Shown here one piece after another: positions 1 through 7,346 of a stretch of DNA of 16,359 nucleotides. Within the stretch, counting starts at the first letter, position 1. Each line of letters begins with the position of its first letter. This DNA comes from an uncultured Lachnospiraceae bacterium (lineage in GTDB: Bacteria; Bacillota; Clostridia; Lachnospirales; Lachnospiraceae). The notes below the pieces were generated by a model. It made no database searches and was not told the DNA's origin. It worked only from the letters and a program-made list of their open reading frames with translations. The stretch is from assembly GCA_937901625.1 (NCBI GenBank), contig CALDIE010000248.1, positions 1 through 16,359 of the forward strand, read 5' to 3'. The position numbers were made by a program, and so were the translations under genes.

Positions 1-17
1 CCCAATCCCCAATCCCC
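1..17 (+). repeat. Telomeric repeat, CCCCAAT type (chromosome left end)
   Basis: The window opens with CCCAATCCCCAATCCCC, just over two copies of a CCCCAAT unit, before the sequence turns almost purely A/T. A C-rich strand running 5' to 3' into the chromosome is the orientation expected at the left end of a linear eukaryotic chromosome. The unit resembles ciliate telomeres (CCCCAA in Tetrahymena, CCCCAAAA in Oxytricha and Euplotes) with one extra T. With so few copies the call depends on position at the contig end, the neighbouring AT-rich leader and the eukaryotic gene that follows. Confidence 0.7.
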
Positions 18-178
18 ATTAATATTTCAATAAAAAATATTTATTTTAAATAAAATAATTTTATTTATATTATTATATATTTTTAAAAAATTAAATAAAA
101 AAAATAATTAATATTAATTAAAAAGACACGTAATCAATTATTTTTTATTAATTTTTATTTAAAAGTATAAACAAAGGA
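18..178 (+). promoter_or_regulatory. AT-rich subtelomeric leader / 5' UTR of the HSP90 gene
   Basis: About 160 bases of almost pure A and T lie between the telomere-like repeat and the HSP90 start codon. There is no bacterial Shine-Dalgarno site before the ATG at 179; the start context is AAAGGA followed directly by ATG, after an A-rich run. Short AT-only leaders are typical of ciliate gene-sized macronuclear chromosomes. No specific promoter motif can be named. Confidence 0.5.
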
Positions 179-2758
179 ATGAAATCTTATTCAAGTTTTT
201 ATTTCCTGTTATTAACCTTAATATTCTCCAATATAATCTTCATATCTTGTCAAGATAAGAAAGATGAAGAACAAGTCGAGGCAGATGGCTTTACCAAAGA
301 AGACAGAGAACTCCTCAAGAAAAATGAAGAAAAATTCAATTTCAACGTCGAAGTAACTCGTATGATGGATATCATCATAAACAGTTTATACACAAATAAA
401 GAAGTATTTATTCGTGAACTTATTTCCAACGCTTCCGATGCATGTGATAAAGCCAGATTCTTAGCCGTGCAAAATCCTGATTACTTCGGAGAAAATAAAG
501 AACTTAAAATTATTATCGAAACAGATAGAAGTAGCAAAACCTTCTCAATTACAGATACTGGTGTAGGAATGACCAAAAATGATTTGGTGAAAAATTTGGG
601 AACCATTGCTAAATCAGGTACTACTTCATTCATTGAAGCTATATCAAAAGGCAATTCGTTAAACTTAATTGGTCAATTTGGTGTCGGATTTTACTCAACT
701 TATTTAGTATCAAATAAAGTCGTAGTTACCTCCAAAAATGCCGATGATAGTCAACATGTGTGGGTCTCCACTGCCGGTTCATCTTTCACTGTATCAAAAG
801 ATCCTAGAGGAGACACTCTTGGAAGAGGTACTAAAATTACCTTATATTTAAAAGAAGATTCAGTCGAATTTTGCGAAACTGAAACAGTAAAAAAAAATAT
901 TAAGAAATATTCTGAATTCATTGATTATCCAATTTATATGAAAATTAATAAGACATATACCGAAGAAGAAGAAGTCGATGAACCTGATAATGAAACAGAG
1001 ACTGAAACTGCTAAAGAAGAAGAGGCTAAAACTGCTGATAAAAATAAATCAGAAGATTTAGAAATAAAAGACGAAGATGAAGAGAAAAAGAAAGAAAAGA
1101 AAAAGAAAACTAAAAGCATAACAAAATGGAAATGGGATTATGAATTAATTAACGAAAATAAACCAATCTGGTTAAGAGATAAAAAAGAAATAACCAGAGA
1201 AGAATATATTAAATTCTACAAAGCTTTAACAAAAGATTCCGAAGAACCTCTCGCTTATGAACATGGTAAATTAGAAGGAGAAGTCAATTTCAGATATATC
1301 TTATTTATCCCAGGAAGAAGACCTCAAGATTTATATGATAATTATTACGGAAAAAGTTCCTCTTTGAAATTATATGTAAGAAGAGTATTAGTCAGTGAAC
1401 AATTCGAAGATTTAATGCCAAGATATTTGAACTTCATTAAAGGAGTTGTAGATTCTGATGATTTGCCATTAAATGTCTCAAGAGAAGCTTTACAACAATA
1501 TAAAATGATAAAAGTAATGTCGAATAAATTAGTTAAAGCTAGTATTCAATTAATGATAAAATTATCAGTCGAAAAAGAAGAAGATGATGACGAAGACGAT
1601 GACGATGATGATAGTGATATCGAAGAAGAAAATGAAACTGATACTAAAAATGATACTGACGCAGAAACAAAGCCAGAAAATGATACAAAATCTGATGATG
1701 ATGACGAAGATGAAGATAAAGAGGATAAAAATAAAAAGAAAGATACTAAATATATGAAATTCTTTGATAATTATGGAAAAAATATTAAATTAGGAGTAAT
1801 TGAAGATATTCAAAATAGAAATAAATTAGCTAAATTATTAAGATTTTATAGTACTCATAATATTGATCAATTAACCAGCTTTGATGAATACGTTAAAAGA
1901 ATGAAACCAAAACAAGAACAAATTTATTATTTAGCCGGTGAAGATAAACAAGCTGCAGCTAAATCACCCTTAATCCAAAAAATTTTAGAAAAAGGTGGTG
2001 AAGTATTCGTTCTCGAAGATCCAATTGATGAATTCTGTTTACAAAACTTAGGAGAATATGAAAAAAAGAAATTAAAAAATGTTGCAAAAGGTGAATTCAA
2101 ATTATGGGAAGATGATGACGATGAATTAATTAAAAAAAAAGAAAAAAAAATTGAAAAAGATTTCAAACCTTTAATTGAATGGTGGAAAAAATTACTTGGA
2201 CCAAAAGTTGAAAATATTATTGTATCTCAAAGATTAGTTGATTCCCCATGTATTGTTGTCGGAACTGAACATGGTTATTCAGCATCTATGGAAAGAATTC
2301 AAAAAGCTCAAGCTTTCAACCAAAACGATAAAATCACTACTCAATTTTTATACGCAAGAAAAACCATGGAAATAAATCCTAACCATCCAGCAATAAAATC
2401 ATTAAAAGAACAATTAGGTAGTTCAGATAAAGTTTCTGAAGATGTCGAAGATACCGCCATGTTATTATTCGAAAATGCCTTACTTGAATCAGGATATTCA
2501 CTCCCTGATCCACATGCCTTTGGTCTCAGAATGGAAAAAGTATTAAAATATAATCTTGGTTTATCAAGAGATGAAAAAGTTTCTCCTTATGAAGTTGTTT
2601 TAGATGATAAAGATGACGAAGAAAGCAAAAATCGGGATTATAACAGCGGCTGTTCTGGTGGCGGGGATCGTATTGCTCCTTGTAAATATGCCAAAGAGAC
2701 CCGCGCAGATAAATACGGCACAGGGGGGAAATACGCAACAGGCACAGTCACAGGATAA
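179..2758 (+). CDS. Endoplasmin (GRP94), ER-lumenal HSP90 chaperone of a protist, 3' end replaced by bacterial sequence
   Basis: An ATP-dependent chaperone for secretory proteins in the ER. Residues 1-24 form a hydrophobic signal peptide. The N-terminal GHKL ATPase shows RELISNASDA (catalytic E80, N84), DTGVGM (D126) and GQFGVGF near 165-171. A charged linker (about 260-315) leads to the middle domain with LPLNVSREALQQ (R435, the ATP-contacting Arg). Residues about 530-800 match the GRP94 middle and C-terminal domains (IKLGVIEDIQNRNKLAKLLRF, VSQRLVDSPC, MEINPNHP). A second Asp/Glu-rich insert (about 465-522) is absent from human GRP94; plant GRP94 has a shorter one there. The true gene ends near residue 812-817 (base 2613-2630). 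The remaining 42 or so residues are a wrong-frame translation of the bacterial gene, so the KDEL-type retention tail is missing. All Gln codons are CAA/CAG and no internal stop needs recoding. Codons are strongly AT-biased (TTA, AGA, AAA), unlike everything downstream. Confidence 0.93.
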   Translation: MKSYSSFYFLLLTLIFSNIIFISCQDKKDEEQVEADGFTKEDRELLKKNEEKFNFNVEVTRMMDIIINSLYTNKEVFIRELISNASDACDKARFLAVQNPDYFGENKELKIIIETDRSSKTFSITDTGVGMTKNDLVKNLGTIAKSGTTSFIEAISKGNSLNLIGQFGVGFYSTYLVSNKVVVTSKNADDSQHVWVSTAGSSFTVSKDPRGDTLGRGTKITLYLKEDSVEFCETETVKKNIKKYSEFIDYPIYMKINKTYTEEEEVDEPDNETETETAKEEEAKTADKNKSEDLEIKDEDEEKKKEKKKKTKSITKWKWDYELINENKPIWLRDKKEITREEYIKFYKALTKDSEEPLAYEHGKLEGEVNFRYILFIPGRRPQDLYDNYYGKSSSLKLYVRRVLVSEQFEDLMPRYLNFIKGVVDSDDLPLNVSREALQQYKMIKVMSNKLVKASIQLMIKLSVEKEEDDDEDDDDDDSDIEEENETDTKNDTDAETKPENDTKSDDDDEDEDKEDKNKKKDTKYMKFFDNYGKNIKLGVIEDIQNRNKLAKLLRFYSTHNIDQLTSFDEYVKRMKPKQEQIYYLAGEDKQAAAKSPLIQKILEKGGEVFVLEDPIDEFCLQNLGEYEKKKLKNVAKGEFKLWEDDDDELIKKKEKKIEKDFKPLIEWWKKLLGPKVENIIVSQRLVDSPCIVVGTEHGYSASMERIQKAQAFNQNDKITTQFLYARKTMEINPNHPAIKSLKEQLGSSDKVSEDVEDTAMLLFENALLESGYSLPDPHAFGLRMEKVLKYNLGLSRDEKVSPYEVVLDDKDDEESKNRDYNSGCSGGGDRIAPCKYAKETRADKYGTGGKYATGTVTG
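2611..2630. other. Chimeric junction between eukaryotic and bacterial sequence
   Basis: The stretch AGATGACGAAGAAAGCAAAA can be read as the acidic HSP90 tail (DDEES) in one frame and as the start of a bacterial protein (MTKKAK) in another. Upstream is AT-rich protist coding sequence; downstream is balanced-GC bacterial sequence with no transition zone. The bacterial start codon at 2613 has no Shine-Dalgarno sequence, because its natural upstream region is absent. This is what an assembler bridging two genomes on a shared short word would produce. Confidence 0.85.
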
Positions 2759-3296
2759 TTCGGGAATCCGTTCTTCGCTGGCCGTACCGGCAGCAGATAC
2801 TTCTCCGGTTCGCCCGGAAGGACAGAGTGAGGCAAATACCGCTTCAACACAAACAGCATCCTCCGCACAGGAAGGTACACAGAGCACTGAAGCTGCCCCC
2901 ACGGAGGTTCCGGAAGTAACACCGTCACCTGAGGAACAGCAGTCGCAGCAGCAGACGGCAAATCTTCCCGCAGCGGAAGCAACTGCCGATAATTGCACGG
3001 CAACACTTTCTTCGGATAACAGCTGGGATAACGGAAGCGGAAAGTGCTATCAGTACGCATTGAGAATTCAGAACAACGGAACCGTGGCAGTGAACGGATG
3101 GGATGTAACGATGGATTTCGGAACGGAAGTAAAACTGGATCAGTCCTGGAACGGTGATTATTCGGTATCCGGATCGACGATCACCGCCAAACCGGCGGAG
3201 TACAACGCAAATATTGAGCCCGGACAGAGTGTGGAGATCGGATTTATCTTAAGCACTTCGGGAACCATCGGAACGCCGACGGTTACCTTTAACTGA
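2613..3296 (+). CDS. Membrane-anchored protein with C-terminal CBM2-type cellulose-binding module
   Basis: The protein is 227 residues from ATG 2613; an in-frame ATG at 2604 lies in the foreign sequence and is not used. Residues 1-5 are basic and about 6-26 form a single transmembrane helix (IGIITAAVLVAGIVLLLVNM), making it an N-in, C-out surface protein. Residues 27-120 are a Gln/Thr/Ser/Pro/Glu-rich spacer. Residues about 121-227 have the CBM2 pattern: paired Cys (DNCTA and GKCYQ), IQNNGTVAVNGWDVTMDF, a conserved QSWNGDYSVSGSTIT, and IEPGQSVEIGFILS. Family 2 modules bind cellulose or xylan through exposed aromatics. No catalytic domain is present, so it is a tethered binding protein rather than an enzyme. 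The lipoprotein 58 bases downstream is probably in the same operon. Its promoter and ribosome binding site are missing because of the junction. Confidence 0.85.
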   Translation: MTKKAKIGIITAAVLVAGIVLLLVNMPKRPAQINTAQGGNTQQAQSQDNSGIRSSLAVPAADTSPVRPEGQSEANTASTQTASSAQEGTQSTEAAPTEVPEVTPSPEEQQSQQQTANLPAAEATADNCTATLSSDNSWDNGSGKCYQYALRIQNNGTVAVNGWDVTMDFGTEVKLDQSWNGDYSVSGSTITAKPAEYNANIEPGQSVEIGFILSTSGTIGTPTVTFN

Positions 3297-3354
3297 TCGG
3301 CTTTTACACAGATAACAGATGTCACAAGCGGTGGCAGAGGGATTGGCAGAAGAG

Positions 3355-4092
3355 ATGAAAGAAAGAAACAGAAGGATACAAAAGATCCTTGCGGCAGGGG
3401 CGCTTTGCGCGGCATGTACTCTTTCGTCCTGCAAAAAGGAAGAAGATGTGCCCGTGGACACATCGCAGGCGCAGCAGGTACAGGATGATGTCATGACGGA
3501 TGTGACGGCAGAGGACGGCGTGATCCCGGAAGAAAAACCGGACGGAGAGAATACCGTAAAAGAGTCTTTCGGGGAAGAGACCGATACACAGGAATTGTCC
3601 GGAGAGTCTGCTGACGGGGATGTGGAAATTCTCGATCTTGATCTCCTTGCGGCACAGCAGGGCGCGGAGATCATGGAAGAAAATGCTTCCAACGCGTTAA
3701 CAGCGTCCGCGGCAAAGGAGACCGCAAATGAGCGGAGTGCTGTGGATGCCGCATCTTTGCTCATGGGAGAAAGAGTATACGGTATACATTTTTTAAACGC
3801 TACCGGAAAAGATCTGATAAGTCTTAAGGTGACATTAAATACCGGGGATCATAACAATGTGGAGGCGATCACGGGGGAGGAAAAGTTCCGGGACGGTGAT
3901 GCTTTCCTGTATACAAACAGCACTATCGCCGGATACAGCAATCTGGAAAATCTCACTCTTACGGTGAGCGCGCAGGCTACGGACGGAAGTGAAATGACCT
4001 TTGAAACGATCCGCCTGTATGATCTGGCAGGAAGTTATGTTATGCTGGACGCGTCAAAGGACGGGTACGGGATGTACCTGTGCTATGATTGA
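3355..4092 (+). CDS. Hypothetical surface lipoprotein
   Basis: Start chosen at ATG 3355, giving a type II signal peptide: MKERNRR, hydrophobic ILAAGALCAACTL, then lipobox LSSC with the lipidated Cys at residue 26. An upstream in-frame ATG (3319) would place 12 polar residues before it and has no good ribosome site. After the Cys comes an acidic spacer of about 110 residues rich in Glu, Asp, Thr and Ala, then a C-terminal domain of about 100 residues starting YGIHFLNATGKDL and ending LAGSYVMLDASKDGYGMYLCYD, predicted beta-rich. Its layout (N-x-TG-x-D-[IL], then an xDGxxF, then a closing beta hairpin) recurs in small clostridial lipoproteins, but I cannot name a characterised family. It follows the CBM2 protein closely in the same direction, and the pair share the anchor, long spacer and terminal beta-domain design. 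Confidence 0.8.
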   Translation: MKERNRRIQKILAAGALCAACTLSSCKKEEDVPVDTSQAQQVQDDVMTDVTAEDGVIPEEKPDGENTVKESFGEETDTQELSGESADGDVEILDLDLLAAQQGAEIMEENASNALTASAAKETANERSAVDAASLLMGERVYGIHFLNATGKDLISLKVTLNTGDHNNVEAITGEEKFRDGDAFLYTNSTIAGYSNLENLTLTVSAQATDGSEMTFETIRLYDLAGSYVMLDASKDGYGMYLCYD

Positions 4093-4127
4093 CGAAATCA
4101 TCACGCTTGACGAACTGCCGGAGTTTT

Positions 4128-4158
4128 AAGGGTGATCGAAAGTTCCGCCCTTTGTCTT
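4128..4158 (+). terminator. Weak intrinsic terminator after the lipoprotein gene
   Basis: AAGGG (4128-4132) pairs with CCCTT (4148-4152) around a 15-base loop, followed by a broken T tract (TGTCTTT). The stem is short, so termination may be partial. Confidence 0.35.
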
Positions 4159-4182
4159 TGCTGTGATCGTCCTGCTGTGACC

Positions 4183-4211
4183 TTGTATTTTTTTTCGGAA
4201 AAAGATAAAAT
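4183..4211 (+). promoter_or_regulatory. Sigma-A-type promoter for the DUF1846 gene
   Basis: TTGTAT (-35, 4183-4188) and TAAAAT (-10, 4206-4211) are separated by 17 bases. The transcript would begin near 4218, leaving a leader of about 50 bases that contains the AGGAGA ribosome site at 4257-4262. Confidence 0.6.
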
Positions 4212-4269
4212 GATACATTGGCGGGAAGTTTTTATGAACCGGCAATAGACGGAGGCAGGAGAAAAGATC

Positions 4270-5754
4270 ATGAAAAAAGAAGGATTTGATAACGAGAAAT
4301 ATTTGCATCTGCAATCGGAGAAAATCTTAGAAAGAATCGAGAAGTTTGGCGGAAAACTGTATCTGGAATTCGGCGGAAAGCTCTTCGATGATTTCCATGC
4401 GTCCAGAGTCCTGCCCGGTTTTCAGCCGGATTCCAAGATCCGGATGCTGAATAAATTAAAAGATGACGCGGAGATCTTAATCGTCATCAATTCCGGAGAC
4501 ATCGAAAAGAATAAGGTCCGGGGAGACCTGGGGATCACCTATGACATGGATGTGCTCCGTCTGATCGACGCGTTCCGCGATTACGGACTGTATGTGGGAA
4601 GCGTGGTGCTGACACAGTTTTCCGGACAGCCTTCCGCCGTTACCTACCAGAAGAAGCTGGAGGCTCTCGGTTTAAAGGTCTATCGTCATTATCTCATTCC
4701 CGGATATCCCGCAAACATCCCCTTCATCGTAAGTGACGAGGGGTACGGAAAGAATGATTATATCGAGACGAGCCGTTCGCTTGTTGTTGTAACGGCGCCC
4801 GGCCCCGGGAGCGGTAAGATGGCGACCTGCCTTTCCCAGCTCTACCACGAATACAAACGCGGCGTTAAGGCCGGATATGCCAAGTATGAGACCTTCCCGA
4901 TCTGGAACATTCCTTTAAAACACCCGGTAAACCTTGCTTATGAGGCGGCAACGGCGGATTTAAACGATGTCAATATGATCGACCCCTTCCATCTGGAAGC
5001 GTACGGGGAGACGACCATCAATTACAACAGGGATGTGGAAGTGTTTCCCGTGTTAAATGCCATGTTTGAACAGATCATGGGAGAGTCGCCCTATAAGTCG
5101 CCTACGGATATGGGCGTAAATATGGCCGGATACGGTATCGTGGATGACGAGGTCTGCTGCGATGCCAGCAGGGAAGAGATCATTCGCCGTTACTATAACA
5201 CTCTGATGCAGTGCCGTCAGGGCAATGCCGATGACACACAGGTGATGAAGATCGAGCTTCTGATGAAACAGGCCGGTATCAAACCGGAGGATCGTAAGGT
5301 TGTCGGTGCCGCTCTTTTAAAGGCGGAGATGTCCGGCGGACCGGCAGCAGCGATGGAACTGGAGGACGGACGTATCGTCACGGGACGTACGAGCGAGCTT
5401 TTAGGGGCTTCAGCCGCACTGTTATTAAACGCGTTAAAGACCCTGGCCGGACTGGATGATGAAGTAAAGTTGATCTCGCCGGAGGTGATCGAACCCATTC
5501 AGGATTTAAAGATTTCCTATCTGGGGAATCACAATCCCCGTTTGCATACGGATGAAGTCCTGATCGCGCTAAGCGTCTGCGCCGCATCGGATGAAAAAGC
5601 AGCGAAAGCACTGGCGGAACTTAAAAATCTCCGGGGGCTGGAGGTTCATACGAGTGTCATCCTTTCACATGTGGATTTCAACACCTTCCGCCGCCTGGGA
5701 GTGAACTTAACCTGTGAGCCGCATTATCAGACCAAGAAGCTCTACCACCGTTAA
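4270..5754 (+). CDS. DUF1846 / UPF0371 family protein
   Basis: The 494-residue protein matches the full length of the UPF0371 (DUF1846) family, widespread in Firmicutes and without an established cellular role. Recognisable stretches are KLYLEFGGKLFDDFHASRVLPGF near the N terminus, a glycine-rich phosphate-loop-like APGPGSGKMATCLSQLYHE near residue 176, then FPIWNIPLKHPVNLAYEAATADL and MGVNMAGYGIVDDEVC. The APGPGSGK segment looks like a nucleotide or phosphate loop, but nucleotide binding is inference. The second half is a less conserved alpha/beta region with a closing SHVDFNTFRRLGVNLTCEPHY. No signal peptide or membrane segment, so cytoplasmic. AGGAGA lies 8 bases before the ATG and a separate promoter lies upstream, so it is probably monocistronic. 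Confidence 0.92.
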   Translation: MKKEGFDNEKYLHLQSEKILERIEKFGGKLYLEFGGKLFDDFHASRVLPGFQPDSKIRMLNKLKDDAEILIVINSGDIEKNKVRGDLGITYDMDVLRLIDAFRDYGLYVGSVVLTQFSGQPSAVTYQKKLEALGLKVYRHYLIPGYPANIPFIVSDEGYGKNDYIETSRSLVVVTAPGPGSGKMATCLSQLYHEYKRGVKAGYAKYETFPIWNIPLKHPVNLAYEAATADLNDVNMIDPFHLEAYGETTINYNRDVEVFPVLNAMFEQIMGESPYKSPTDMGVNMAGYGIVDDEVCCDASREEIIRRYYNTLMQCRQGNADDTQVMKIELLMKQAGIKPEDRKVVGAALLKAEMSGGPAAAMELEDGRIVTGRTSELLGASAALLLNALKTLAGLDDEVKLISPEVIEPIQDLKISYLGNHNPRLHTDEVLIALSVCAASDEKAAKALAELKNLRGLEVHTSVILSHVDFNTFRRLGVNLTCEPHYQTKKLYHR

Positions 5755-5792
5755 AGCAACCGCGTGATGCATAATTTCCAACTGTAAGCGCC

Positions 5793-5821
5793 TTGCGAAA
5801 CATAGGTAAGTATGAGATAAT
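5793..5821 (+). promoter_or_regulatory. Sigma-A-type promoter for the SPFH gene
   Basis: TTGCGA (5793-5798) and GATAAT (5816-5821) are 17 bases apart. Transcription would start near 5828, giving a leader of about 80 bases before the GGAGGAG ribosome site at about 5894. The leader contains ACCGGAATGAGCCGGT, a small hairpin of unknown meaning. Confidence 0.6.
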
Positions 5822-5906
5822 GTCTCTTGGCGGGAGTATATCTTCCGTCGTGCAGAGTGTGTTAATTTGACCGGAATGAGCCGGTTTAGATGAAGGAGGA
5901 GAAAAG

Positions 5907-7250
5907 ATGGGATTAATTAAAGCTATTATGGGGGCAACGGGTTCTACGCTTGCGGATCAGTGGAAAGAGTTCTTCTATTGTGACGCCATTTCAGACACTG
6001 TATTGATGGTACAGGGACAGAAGAAGACGTCTTCGAGAAGTTCCAATACCAAGGGCAGCGACAACATCATTTCCAACGGATCCAGGATTGCGGTTGCAGA
6101 CGGTCAGTGCATGTTGATCATCGATCAGGGCAAGGTTGTCGAGTTTTGTGCGGAACCCGGTGAGTTTACGTATGATTCATCTTCCGAACCCAGTCTGTTC
6201 TGCGGAAATCTGGGTGAAGGAATTTTGAATACCTTTAAGACGATCGGTGCGCGTTTCACCTTTGGCGGTGATACCGGACGTGTTCAGAAGGTATATTATA
6301 TCAACACCAAGCTGGTGGCGAACAACCTTTTCGGTTCCGCTAACCCGATTCCTTTCCGTGTAGTAGATTCCAAGATCGGTCTGGATGTGGATGTTTCCAT
6401 CCGTTGCCGGGGAAGTTATACTTTCCGTATTACGGATCCTCTCCTGTTCTACACCAATGTATCGGGTAATGTAGACGGTGAGTATCCCAAGAGCAAGATC
6501 GAGCCGGATCTGAAGAGAGAATTTATCAGTGCTTTACAGCCGGCCATCGGTAAGATGAGCGATCTCGAGATCCGTCCGAACCAGTTGACTTCTCACGTAG
6601 ATGAGCTTCGTGAGTACATGATGGGTGAACTGAGTGAGAGATGGGGCAAGCTTAGAGGTATCACTTTGCAGGAAGTGGCTCTGGAGCCGATCACCCTTCC
6701 GGATGAAGACGCGCAGATGATCAAGGATCTGCAGAGAACCGCAGTATTCTCCAATCCCGGTATGGCAGGCGCGGCACTGGTTGGCGCTCAGGCAGATGCC
6801 ATGAAGGCAGCAGCAAGCAACAGCGCAGGAGCAATGACCGGCTTTATGGGACTTGGTTTCGCGCAGCAGGCCGGCGGCATGAATGCAAACCAGCTCTTTG
6901 CTATGAATCAGCAGCAACAGGCAGCTCAGCAACAGGCAGCTCAGCAGCAACCGGCACAGATGGCACCTGCATCCGCGGCAGGCGGATGGACCTGTTCCTG
7001 TGGTCAGGTAAACAGCGGTAAGTTCTGCGAGAACTGCGGAAGCCCCCAGCCTGTGGCAGCAGACGGATGGACCTGTAAGTGCGGTGCCGTTAACAAGGGT
7101 AAGTTCTGTCAGGAGTGCGGCTCTCCGAAGCCTGCGGGAGCACCTTTGTATAAATGCGATAAGTGCGGATGGGAGCCGGAAGATCCTAAGAATCCTCCCA
7201 AGTTCTGCCCGCAGTGCGGCGATCCTTTTAATGATAACGATATTCAGTAA
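5907..7250 (+). CDS. SPFH-domain (virion core / YdjI-like) protein with three C-terminal zinc ribbons
   Basis: The 447-residue cytoplasmic protein starts MGLIKAIMGATGSTLADQWKEF, the opening typical of the YdjI-like branch of SPFH (stomatin/prohibitin/flotillin) proteins. The SPFH fold runs to about residue 275 (ISNGSRIAVADGQCMLIIDQGKV; ALQPAIGKM; LRGITLQEVALEPI). An Ala/Gly/Met/Gln-rich linker follows, with a QQQQAAQQQAAQQQ run (6909-6950). The last 89 residues hold three zinc ribbons: CSCG...CENCG (about 363-378), CKCG...CQECG (390-405) and CDKCG...CPQCG (418-438). In Bacillus, YdjI works with the PspA-like YdjF system at membranes; here no pspA homologue is adjacent. It carries an excellent GGAGGAG site, its own promoter and its own terminator. 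The three tandem ribbons suggest a binding or scaffolding role, which is inference. Confidence 0.9.
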   Translation: MGLIKAIMGATGSTLADQWKEFFYCDAISDTVLMVQGQKKTSSRSSNTKGSDNIISNGSRIAVADGQCMLIIDQGKVVEFCAEPGEFTYDSSSEPSLFCGNLGEGILNTFKTIGARFTFGGDTGRVQKVYYINTKLVANNLFGSANPIPFRVVDSKIGLDVDVSIRCRGSYTFRITDPLLFYTNVSGNVDGEYPKSKIEPDLKREFISALQPAIGKMSDLEIRPNQLTSHVDELREYMMGELSERWGKLRGITLQEVALEPITLPDEDAQMIKDLQRTAVFSNPGMAGAALVGAQADAMKAAASNSAGAMTGFMGLGFAQQAGGMNANQLFAMNQQQQAAQQQAAQQQPAQMAPASAAGGWTCSCGQVNSGKFCENCGSPQPVAADGWTCKCGAVNKGKFCQECGSPKPAGAPLYKCDKCGWEPEDPKNPPKFCPQCGDPFNDNDIQ

Positions 7251-7254
7251 ATCG

Positions 7255-7284
7255 TTGTTCGCTTAAAGGTCGGAATGTTGTAAT
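7255..7284 (+). promoter_or_regulatory. Possible promoter for the exonuclease gene
   Basis: A good -10 (TGTAAT, 7279-7284) sits 18 bases after a poor -35 (TTGTTC, 7255-7260). Transcription would begin near 7291, at the terminator hairpin itself. The alternative is that the exonuclease depends on readthrough from the SPFH gene. Confidence 0.35.
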
Positions 7285-7289
7285 AGTAC

Positions 7290-7331
7290 GCCCCGGTTGG
7301 CGAGTAATTGGCCAGACGGGGCTTGTTTTTT
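7290..7331 (+). terminator. Intrinsic terminator after the SPFH gene
   Basis: GCCCCG (7290-7295) pairs with CGGGGC (7317-7322), with an inner TGGC/GCCA helix, followed by TTGTTTTTT. The T tract ends one base before the GGAGG ribosome site of the next gene, an unusually tight arrangement. Confidence 0.8.
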
Positions 7332-7346
7332 GGAGGTAGTCGGCGG

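Noticed and set aside
1..17. CRISPR or microsatellite reading of the CCCCAAT copies
   Set aside because: Units are contiguous without spacers and lie exactly at the contig end; telomere fits better.
179..2610. Ciliate stop-codon reassignment in the HSP90 gene
   Set aside because: All Gln codons are CAA/CAG and there is no internal TAA, TAG or TGA, so no reassignment is needed or shown.
179..2758. A natural eukaryote-bacterium gene fusion, or HSP90 acquired by a bacterium
   Set aside because: The frame after about 2615 is the wrong frame of an intact bacterial gene, composition changes within a few bases, and a telomere-like end sits on the left. A misjoin explains all of this.
2600..3060. 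Minus-strand Cys-rich and Pro-rich frames opposite the CBM2 gene
   Set aside because: They are shadows of the biased codons in the Gln/Thr/Ser-rich spacer; no ribosome sites or homology.
4085..4129. A 14-codon frame overlapping the lipoprotein stop (MIDEIITLDELPEF)
   Set aside because: No ribosome site and too short to support as a gene.
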